From Actinomycetota bacterium (GTDB lineage: Bacteria; Actinomycetota; Actinomycetes; Streptosporangiales; Streptosporangiaceae): a stretch of DNA of 7,065 nt. Numbering within the stretch: position 1 is the stretch's first letter; every line of letters begins with the position of its first letter. Below, in pieces: positions 1-4,865 of this stretch. The notes under the pieces are model-generated. The model ran no database searches, was not told where the DNA came from, and saw only the letters and a list, made by a program, of their open reading frames with translations. The DNA lies in contig PMST01000308.1 of the NCBI GenBank assembly GCA_003168295.1, forward strand, positions 6,959 through 14,023. The letters run 5' to 3'. The position numbers and the translations under genes are program-made.

Positions 1-314
1 CCGGTGACCAGGGTGCCGGTCCGGCCGGCCATCTGGCGCCAGCGGTCGGCGGCCTCCGCGGCCGAGGCGGGCTTGCCCAGCGCGCGCCCGTCCAGGTCGA
101 GCAGGGAATCGCAGCCGATCACCAGGCCGTCCTCCAGGCCGGAGGCGACCGCGGCGGCCTTGGCCTGGGCCAGCAGGCCCGCCAGTTCGGCCGGCGTGCC
201 CGCCGCGAAGGCACTCTCGTCGACGCCGCTGACCATGACCTTCGGCTCAAGCCCGGCCGCGCGCAGCACCGCGAGCCTGGCCGGCGAGGCCGACGCGAGA
301 ATGATCGACGTCAC
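1..314 (-). CDS. maf: Maf-family nucleotide pyrophosphatase, N-terminal part (runs off left edge)
   Basis: Maf proteins hydrolyse (d)NTPs, including modified ones, to the monophosphate plus pyrophosphate in the cytoplasm. They act in nucleotide-pool cleaning and were historically named septum-formation inhibitors. The first 104 residues are visible, about half of a normal ~200-residue Maf. The N-terminus reads [20 protein letters not shown], the family's substrate-binding LASxSPxR loop. VDES follows near residue 32. [20 protein letters not shown] then carries the conserved Asp (in CDS) expected to be the catalytic base, and [14 protein letters not shown] closes the visible part. CDS and WRxMAGR are typical of actinobacterial Maf proteins. 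The start is GTG at 314, directly before the conserved [11 protein letters not shown] and AGGTGG lie just upstream, but so does a TAAGGT that could make the mRNA nearly leaderless. It diverges from the aldo/keto reductase. The family is secure; the 3' half is not visible. Confidence 0.93.
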   Translation of the reverse strand, partial: MTSIILASASPARLAVLRAAGLEPKVMVSGVDESAFAAGTPAELAGLLAQAKAAAVASGLEDGLVIGCDSLLDLDGRALGKPASAAEAADRWRQMAGRTGTLVT

Positions 315-365
315 ACCACCTGACCTTATCCGTCCGCCGAGCCGGCCCGCGGGTAAGGTGCAGAC
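315..365. promoter_or_regulatory. Compact divergent promoter region between maf and the aldo/keto reductase
   Basis: Only 51 bp separate the two divergent start codons, so both promoters must lie here or inside the coding regions. TAAGGT, a fair match to the actinobacterial -10 pattern TAnnnT, occurs on both strands. On + it is at 354-359, 6 nt before the ATG at 366. On - it is at 328-323, 8 nt before the GTG at 314. At these distances transcription would begin at or very near the start codon. The same bases contain AAGG and could equally be Shine-Dalgarno sites, with promoters further upstream. No -35 box resembling TTGACA is visible. The assignment as promoter is inference. Confidence 0.4.
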
Positions 366-1355
366 ATGATCGAGACGACCACACTGGGCCGGGGCGGCCC
401 GGTTGTGTCCCGGGCCGGGCTCGGCCTGATGGGCATGTCGGGCATCTACGGCCAGGCTGATGACCAGGAGAGCCTGGCGACGATCCATGCCGCGGTGGAC
501 GCCGGCATCACGCTGCTTGACACCGGCGACTTCTACGGCATGGGCCACAACGAGCTGCTGCTCCGCGATGCGCTGCGCGAAATCCCCAGGGAGAGCGTCT
601 TCATCCAGGTGAAGTTCGGCGGCCAGCGGGATCCTTCCGGCGCGTTCATCGGCCACGACGCCAGCCCGAACGCGGTGAAGAACTCACTGGCCTACACGCT
701 GACCCGGCTCGGCACCGACTACGTGGACCTGTACCAGCCCGCCCGGCTCGACCCGCGGGTACCGATCGAGGAAACGGCCGGGGCGGTCGCGGAGATGATC
801 AAGGCGGGATACGTCCGCTGCCTTGGCCTGTCGGAAATGGGCGCGGACACCATCCGCCGGGCCCACGCGGTGCACCCGGTGGCCGCGCTGCAGATCGAGT
901 ACTCGCTGATGAGCCGCGGTATCGAGGCACGGATCCTGCCGACCGTGCGGGAACTCGGCATCAGCGTGACCGCCTACGGGATTCTCTCTCGCGGCCTGCT
1001 GAGCAGCGGCACGGCCCGGCTGGCCCCAGGCGACCCGCGCGCCCGCTTTCCCCGGTTCTCCGGCGAGAACCACGCGAGGAACCTGGAGCTGCTGACGGCG
1101 CTCGAGGCGATAGCCGACGACCACGGGGTAACCGCCGCGCAGCTGGCCATCGCGTGGGTGGCCGCGCGCGGTGACGACATCATCCCGCTCATCGGAACCA
1201 AACGCCGGGATCGTCTGGCTGAAGCCCTTAAAGCCCTGGACCTGACGCTGAGCACCGACGACCTGGCCGCGATCGAGGCAGCCGTGCCCGCCGACGCGGT
1301 CGCGGGAGACCGGTACGAGGCATCCCAAGTGGCCGCCCTGGACAGCGAGCGCTGA
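366..1355 (+). CDS. Aldo/keto reductase (NADPH-dependent oxidoreductase family)
   Basis: This is a 329-residue cytosolic AKR-superfamily protein with a (beta/alpha)8 barrel. Such enzymes reduce aldehydes or ketones using NADPH; the substrate cannot be told from sequence. The N-terminal strand, [12 protein letters not shown] (residues 18-29), is typical. Three of the four catalytic residues are present: Asp52 and Tyr57 in LLDTGDFYG, and Lys83 in VKFG. The fourth, His in the usual DLYYQHRxDP, is replaced: this protein reads [10 protein letters not shown] (121-130), with Ala126 at the His position. [10 protein letters not shown] (148-157), the LQIEYSL strand (~176-182), AQLAIAWV and IPLIGTKRR (273-281, cofactor phosphate-binding region) complete the fold, and GDRY near the C-terminus fits the YakC-like group. 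ATG at 366 has AAGGTG (355-360) at good spacing. It ends 12 bp before a strong stem-loop shared with the convergent PAP2 gene. Fold assignment is firm; activity is less certain because of the missing His. Confidence 0.93.
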   Translation: MIETTTLGRGGPVVSRAGLGLMGMSGIYGQADDQESLATIHAAVDAGITLLDTGDFYGMGHNELLLRDALREIPRESVFIQVKFGGQRDPSGAFIGHDASPNAVKNSLAYTLTRLGTDYVDLYQPARLDPRVPIEETAGAVAEMIKAGYVRCLGLSEMGADTIRRAHAVHPVAALQIEYSLMSRGIEARILPTVRELGISVTAYGILSRGLLSSGTARLAPGDPRARFPRFSGENHARNLELLTALEAIADDHGVTAAQLAIAWVAARGDDIIPLIGTKRRDRLAEALKALDLTLSTDDLAAIEAAVPADAVAGDRYEASQVAALDSER

Positions 1356-1367
1356 ACCGGCGGCCGG

Positions 1368-1417
1368 GATCTTTCGTCGGTTTTGGCCGCTACCACGACC
1401 AAAACTGACGAAGGATC
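1368..1417. terminator. Long stem-loop between convergent genes, likely bidirectional terminator
   Basis: The left arm (1368-1386) and right arm (1399-1417) pair over 19 consecutive positions; 17 are Watson-Crick and 2 are G-T (wobble in RNA). The loop is 12 nt (1387-1398). It begins 12 bp after the aldo/keto reductase stop and ends 15 bp before the end of the PAP2 gene on the other strand, the expected place for a terminator serving both. There is no T-run on either side, which is common for actinobacterial terminators. Read from the sequence by hand; folding energy was not calculated. Confidence 0.8.
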
Positions 1418-1432
1418 ATCCCTTAGCGGTAG

Positions 1433-2281
1433 TCACGGGCCAGCTCGCACGCGCATTTCCCCGCGCACCGGGTCGGTCAGGTCTCCGGCATCCAGTTCGC
1501 GATCCGGGCCCCGGCGCCGCACCGTCCGGATCAGGCGCTGAACCACCAGCACCAGGGCAACCAGTAGCCCCGAAACGATTCCGTCGAGCCAGAAGTGATT
1601 GGCCGTCACTACTACCACCAGCATGGTGAGCATCGGGTAGGCCGCGGCCAGCCAGCGCCACCGGCGGCGCGACGCCGTGATCACCGCGATGGCCACGATA
1701 AACGCCCAGCCGACGTGCACCGACGGCATGGCCGAGAACTCATCCGCGTTGAAGCCGCCGCGCCAGGAGTACACGGACTGGCCGTACCGCACGGCGGTGT
1801 CGACCAGCCCGGTGCCAGGCAGCAGCCGGGGCGGCGCCACCGGGACCAACTGGATGAGCAGGCTCGCCCCGGTAAACAGGGCCACGGTATTCCTGATGGC
1901 CGGGTAGGCGTCCCGGTGCCGTAGGTAGAGCCAGACGAGGCAGGCACCAAGGAGGGCGAAGTGCAGGGTGTCGTAGTACAGGTTGAAGGCCTGGATCAGC
2001 ACCGGGTAGGGCAGGAAGATCCGCTGCACGCTGGTCTCGCCGGGCAGGTGCAGTATCCGCTCGGCGTGCCACAGCCAGCGGCCCCGAGACACCGCCCCGG
2101 CCTGGCTCATCACCGTGAACGACCCGGCGAACTGCCACAGCCCGTACAACCCGAACAGCAGCGCGGCTTCGCTGACCACGCCTGGCCAGCGACCCCGCCG
2201 GCGCCTCATGACCCCGGCCGCGACCGCCAGGCAGCCGCCGATGATGATCGCGTCCTGCCAGGACAGCATGAAGTGTGGCAC
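1433..2281 (-). CDS. PAP2-superfamily integral membrane phosphatase/transferase (Aur1/Ipt1-like PAP2_3 type)
   Basis: This is a 282-residue polytopic membrane protein of the type-2 phosphatidic acid phosphatase superfamily. Members move or remove phosphate groups on lipid phosphates at the outer membrane face using a phospho-histidine intermediate. Hydrophobic segments lie near residues 10-24, 36-55, 104-120, 128-147, 190-204, 209-227 and 233-252. Active-site signatures are APPRLL (149-154, Arg152), SAMPSVHVGWAF (183-194, His189) and ANHFWLDGIVSG (227-238, His229 and Asp233). These match the inositol-phosphorylceramide-synthase-like branch (PAP2_3) better than classical PAP2 with its KxxxxxxRP motif. 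The last ~30 residues are polar and charged, a likely cytoplasmic tail. The start chosen is GTG at 2281, with GGGGG 7 nt upstream; the ATG four codons later lacks such a site. The true substrate, possibly polyprenyl- or glycerolipid-phosphate, is unknown. It lies downstream of the FHA gene on the same strand, 131 bp away with a hairpin between, so co-transcription is doubtful. Confidence 0.9.
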   Translation of the reverse strand: MPHFMLSWQDAIIIGGCLAVAAGVMRRRRGRWPGVVSEAALLFGLYGLWQFAGSFTVMSQAGAVSRGRWLWHAERILHLPGETSVQRIFLPYPVLIQAFNLYYDTLHFALLGACLVWLYLRHRDAYPAIRNTVALFTGASLLIQLVPVAPPRLLPGTGLVDTAVRYGQSVYSWRGGFNADEFSAMPSVHVGWAFIVAIAVITASRRRWRWLAAAYPMLTMLVVVVTANHFWLDGIVSGLLVALVLVVQRLIRTVRRRGPDRELDAGDLTDPVRGEMRVRAGP

Positions 2282-2325
2282 GGCCGGGCCCCCGGTTCGT
2301 GACGATCCCTGGCACGATCATACGC

Positions 2326-2347
2326 AACCAGGAGGCTGCCTCCGGTT
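2326..2347 (-). terminator. Hairpin between FHA gene and PAP2 gene, possible terminator or attenuator
   Basis: AACC-a-GGAGG (2326-2335) pairs with CCTCC-GGTT (2339-2347) around a 3-nt loop, giving nine base pairs with one bulged base. It lies 65 bp after the stop codon of the FHA gene and 44 bp before the start codon of the PAP2 gene, both read on the minus strand. No T-run follows, so it may reduce read-through without fully separating the two genes. The function is inferred from position only. Confidence 0.45.
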
Positions 2348-2412
2348 AGACCCCCGGCAGCTTCATTGACGGCTCGCGTTCACGTCCGGCGCGTCCCGGT
2401 CAGCCCGAGCGG

Positions 2413-3030
2413 TCAGGTCATGCCATTACGGCTGAGGCCAGAGGGGTCGGGCTCGCCCTGCGGCAGGGACACGTCGCCGGTCACGTCCGCGGCCAGCCGG
2501 ACCCGGTCGCCGTCGACCAGCCGGACCTCGGTGCCGGGCAGCACCCGGTCGTCGTTGACGAAGGTGCCGTTGGTCGAGTTCTCGTCCTTGATCGAGGCGT
2601 GCCCGAAGTCGTCCACCAAGATGGTGGCATGCCGTCGCGACACGTTGTCGAAGCGGGCGAAGGCCGCGGCCACCAAAGACTCGGCCGGGTCCCGGCCGAG
2701 CAGGACCGACGTCCCCGCCGGAATGTCGACATTACCGGTGGGGAAGGTAATCCGCATCACCACCGGCGAGATGCGCCGGCGCTGGCCGGTCGGCAGCGGG
2801 TCTCCGCAGGTGGCGCAGACCACGTCCGCCGCGTCGGAGATCGGAGCCCCGCAACTCGGGCAGTAGGCCGCAGGTTCGGACCCGGCCGCGATGAACCTCT
2901 GCGAGATGGTCGGCGTCAGTAGGTCTTCGTCTGGCGCGGCGGTGTGCGGCAGGTTCGCGCCGCACCGGAAGCAGATCAGATCCTCCGGCTGGACCTTGAC
3001 GCCGCAATCGGGACAGCTCAGGCTGGCCAT
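2413..3030 (-). CDS. Double zinc-ribbon protein with C-terminal FHA domain
   Basis: This 205-residue protein is predicted cytoplasmic, with no signal peptide or membrane segment. The N-terminus holds two CxxC pairs: CPDC (6-9) with CFRC (20-23), a rubredoxin-like zinc ribbon. A second set follows: CPSC (57-60) with CATC (72-75). Residues ~92-190 form a forkhead-associated domain, a phosphothreonine-binding fold. Its hallmark residues are all present: LLGRDP (110-115, Gly112 and Arg113), VSRRHA (130-135, Ser131, Arg132 and His134) and STNGTFVN (152-159, Asn154 and Gly155). It should therefore bind a threonine-phosphorylated partner, probably a substrate of a Ser/Thr kinase of the PknB type; no such kinase is in the window. 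The zinc ribbons may bind protein or nucleic acid. ATG at 3030 has only a weak purine-rich GAGAGCGAGA upstream. It diverges from the acyl-CoA dehydrogenase across 89 bp. The domain call is firm; the cellular role is unknown. Confidence 0.92.
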   Translation of the reverse strand: MASLSCPDCGVKVQPEDLICFRCGANLPHTAAPDEDLLTPTISQRFIAAGSEPAAYCPSCGAPISDAADVVCATCGDPLPTGQRRRISPVVMRITFPTGNVDIPAGTSVLLGRDPAESLVAAAFARFDNVSRRHATILVDDFGHASIKDENSTNGTFVNDDRVLPGTEVRLVDGDRVRLAADVTGDVSLPQGEPDPSGLSRNGMT

Positions 3031-3119
3031 GTTCTCGCTCTCATGCTTGGGTATCCGGGCCCACGTTAGACTACCGCCGCGGGCCAGCAGTTCGCAGCGG
3101 GCTGTTCGAAGGTGGTGGC
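3031..3119. promoter_or_regulatory. Divergent intergenic region between FHA gene and acyl-CoA dehydrogenase
   Basis: These 89 bp must carry the 5' control signals of both divergent genes unless their promoters lie in coding sequence. On the plus strand TAGACT (3067-3072) fits the loose -10 pattern TAnnnT. GAAGG (3108-3112), 7 nt before the ATG at 3120, is a good Shine-Dalgarno site and fixes that start. On the minus strand TAGTCT overlaps the same bases. I see no convincing -35 box or long operator. Promoter positions are inference. Confidence 0.35.
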
Positions 3120-4280
3120 ATGGTCAATTATCAGCTCACGCCGGAGCAGTTCGAGCTGCGGGACACCGTCGCACAGTTCGCGCGCGAGGTCGTCGCGCCG
3201 GTCATCGGCGGCTACTACGAACGCGGCGAGTTCCCCTACGAGATCGTGGCCAAGATGGGCAAGCTCGGCCTGTTCGGGCTGCCCTTCGACGAATCCTGCG
3301 GCGGCATGGGCGGCGACTATTTCGCCCTCGGCCTAGCCCTGGAGGAACTGGCGCGGGTAGATTCCTCCGTCGCTATCACCCTGGAGGCCGGGGTCTCCCT
3401 TGGCGCGATGCCCATCTACCGGTTCGGCACGCCCGAACAGCGCGAGCGCTGGCTGCCCGAACTGTGCGCGGGGGAGCGGCTGGCCGCCTTCGGCCTCACC
3501 GAAGCCGGCGGCGGGTCCGACATCCCCGGCGGCATGCGCACCACGGCCCGGCTCGAGGCGGGGGAGTGGGTGGTCGACGGGAGCAAGGCGTTCATCACCA
3601 ACTCCGGCACCTCGATCACGTCACTAGTCACCGTCCTGGCCATCACCGGCCGGGACGATCGTGGCGGCAAGGAGATTTCTTCGATCATTATTCCGAACGG
3701 GACGGCCGGATTTGCGGTCGGCCCAGGCTATTCCAAGGTGGGGTGGTGCGCCTCGGATACACGTGAGCTCTCCTTCACCGGGTGCCGCGTCCCCGAGCAG
3801 AACATGCTCGGCGAACGCGGCCGGGGCTACGCCCAGTTCCTGCGGATCCTGGACGAGGGCCGGGTGGCGATCGCCGCGCTGGCCACCGGCCTGGCTCAGG
3901 GGTGCGTCGACGAGTGCGTCGCCTACGCCAGGCAGCGTGAGGCGTTTGGCCGCCGGCTGGAGCAGCACCAGGCGATCCAGTTCACCATCGCCGACATGGA
4001 GACGCGGGTGCACGCGGCCCGGCTGGCCTGGTACGACGCCGCGGCACGCCTGGTGGCGGGCGAGCCGATCAAGAAGGCATCGGCGATCGCCAAGCTGATC
4101 GCCTCGAACGCGGCCATGGACAACGCCCGGGCCGCCACCCAGGTCTTCGGTGGCTACGGCTTCATGAACTCCTCGCCCGTCGGGCGTTTCTACCGCGATG
4201 CCAAGATCCTGGAGATCGGCGAGGGAACCTCAGAGGTCCAGCGCATGCTCATCGCCCGCGAACTTGGTCTCGGCCGGTAG
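3120..4280 (+). CDS. Acyl-CoA dehydrogenase (FAD-dependent)
   Basis: A full-length 386-residue cytosolic acyl-CoA dehydrogenase. It oxidises an acyl-CoA to the 2,3-enoyl-CoA with FAD, passing electrons to electron-transfer flavoprotein, in fatty-acid or branched-chain amino-acid breakdown. The three family domains are in order: an N-terminal helical domain opening with LTPEQFELRDTV; a central beta domain with FGLTEAGGGSD (124-134), the FAD and substrate loop, and WVVDGSKAFITN; and a C-terminal helical domain with RQREAFG (Arg273, Phe276, Gly277), QVFGGYGF (341-348) and GEGTSEVQR. The catalytic base expected in this last motif is present as Glu368, the position used by short- and medium-chain and related enzymes. 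The family's frequent Tyr before it is Gly367. Acyl chain specificity cannot be read reliably. The start is ATG at 3120 with GAAGG 7 nt upstream. No ETF, enoyl-CoA hydratase or thiolase gene adjoins it, so it appears to stand alone. Confidence 0.95.
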   Translation: MVNYQLTPEQFELRDTVAQFAREVVAPVIGGYYERGEFPYEIVAKMGKLGLFGLPFDESCGGMGGDYFALGLALEELARVDSSVAITLEAGVSLGAMPIYRFGTPEQRERWLPELCAGERLAAFGLTEAGGGSDIPGGMRTTARLEAGEWVVDGSKAFITNSGTSITSLVTVLAITGRDDRGGKEISSIIIPNGTAGFAVGPGYSKVGWCASDTRELSFTGCRVPEQNMLGERGRGYAQFLRILDEGRVAIAALATGLAQGCVDECVAYARQREAFGRRLEQHQAIQFTIADMETRVHAARLAWYDAAARLVAGEPIKKASAIAKLIASNAAMDNARAATQVFGGYGFMNSSPVGRFYRDAKILEIGEGTSEVQRMLIARELGLGR

Positions 4281-4316
4281 TTCTGCCGGGCGAGGAGAAT
4301 GCTCCTGCGGGTAATC

Positions 4317-4365
4317 CTAATGAGCTAACAATAACGGGCAATTAATATCATTATGGGCTCATTAG
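4317..4365. repeat. 9-bp perfect inverted repeat around an AT-rich core
   Basis: CTAATGAGC (4317-4325) and GCTCATTAG (4357-4365) are perfect inverted copies separated by 31 bp that are strongly AT-rich and contain ATTAAT. The element starts 37 bp after the acyl-CoA dehydrogenase stop. It could be an operator bound by a dimeric regulator, a weak transcript-end structure or a remnant of a small mobile sequence; no target duplication was noted. The repeat is seen directly; its role is not known. Confidence 0.6.
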
Positions 4366-4579
4366 ATGACGGGAGATCAGGCCGGGCCGGCCAAAGTTCA
4401 CGGTTCGACGCGGGATCGGCTGCGTGCGAAGGCTTTCCGGCGGCTTTCGCTTTTACCGCCGAGGTGCCGGGCCGATGACGGCGCGATACCTGGCCGTCAG
4501 CCGGGCCGCCAATCACACCCAACCCAGACGGTCCGACGGGTAGCCTGAGAAGCGCCCGGACTGCCAATTAGATACGGGG

Positions 4580-4616
4580 AGTCACCTTATAGTCACAATA
4601 TGGTGCTAAGGTGTAC
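4580..4616. repeat. Inverted repeat in the kinase upstream region, possible operator
   Basis: CACCTTA (4583-4589) and TAAGGTG (4607-4613) are perfect inverted copies 17 bp apart. AGT (4580-4582) and ACT (4615-4617) extend the symmetry if one base (4614) is bulged. TATAGT (4588-4593) and TATGGT (4599-4604) in and beside it fit the loose TAnnnT -10 pattern, so an operator overlapping a promoter is possible. It lies about 250 bp before the kinase start. Confidence 0.4.
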
Positions 4617-4804
4617 TCGACCCTGGCATGATGGGGATGGCACGGTACTCTGCTACAGGAAGATCTCGCTCGTTTACTTGCGAATGCCCCGTGGCGGCCA
4701 CCCAGAAGATGATTATATGTCCTTACCCGTTTTGTGACGCGAGAGTGTGGCCTAGGCCGCTCTGTTGACCCGAGCAGCGGCGATCGTTGCGGAGGGAAAG
4801 AGGG

Positions 4805-4850
4805 GTGCGTATGTTGTCCGGCCTATATGGTCGCTGCCCGACATACGTAC
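4805..4850 (+). promoter_or_regulatory. Leader stem-loop just upstream of the sensor kinase start
   Basis: GTGCGTATGTTG (4805-4816) pairs with CGACATACGTAC (4839-4850) over 12 positions, two of them G-U wobbles in RNA. Within the 22-nt loop GGCC and GGTC can pair around TATAT. The stem directly follows the purine-rich, Shine-Dalgarno-like stretch GGAGGGAAAGAGGGG (4791-4805), encloses the ATG at 4811 of a 26-codon ORF, and ends 15 nt before the chosen kinase ATG at 4866. This position suits translational control of the kinase mRNA. Structure read by hand; the function is inferred. Confidence 0.45.
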
Positions 4851-4865
4851 AGGTCAGGTCGGCCG

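Larger units (their letters stand above)
4281..4865. other. 585-bp non-coding region upstream of the sensor kinase
   Basis: No convincing gene was found here. Open frames on either strand (for example 4366-4548 on + and 4567-4325 on -) lack a good start signal, use A/T-ending codons freely and match no family I know. No tRNA or rRNA signature is visible. Two patches, about 4311-4365 and 4560-4740, are clearly richer in A and T than the rest of the window, as is usual for control regions. The region holds the end of the dehydrogenase transcript, three inverted repeats (4317-4365, 4580-4616, 4805-4850), a small hairpin (CGGCGG 4438-4443 with CCGCCG 4456-4461), and presumably the kinase promoter, which I could not fix. 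TTGACC at 4765-4770 resembles a -35 box but has no good -10 partner. Confidence 0.6.

Noticed and set aside
4..369. 121-residue plus-strand open frame at the left edge
   Set aside because: It lies antisense to the clearly recognisable maf gene, has Ser/Arg/Ala-rich shadow composition and no family match.
4293..4306. AGGAG/CTCCT hairpin after the acyl-CoA dehydrogenase as a terminator
   Set aside because: Only 5 bp, with flanking bases that mirror each other instead of pairing; too weak to call.
4366..4548. 60-codon plus-strand ORF after the AT-rich inverted repeat
   Set aside because: No Shine-Dalgarno before its ATG, third codon positions not GC-biased, contains a rare TTA codon, and no recognisable motif.
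4325..4567. 80-codon minus-strand ORF in the intergenic region
   Set aside because: TTG start with no clear ribosome site, mixed codon use and an end inside the AT-rich inverted repeat; looks like chance.
4749..4758. 10-bp perfect palindrome GGCCTAGGCC
   Set aside because: Short, GC-rich and isolated; expected by chance in DNA of this composition.
4628..4768. 46-codon cysteine-rich plus-strand ORF (CEC and CPYPFC, five Cys)
   Set aside because: The spacing of cysteines recalls a zinc-binding peptide, but there is no Shine-Dalgarno and codon use is unlike the real genes; not supportable without conservation data.
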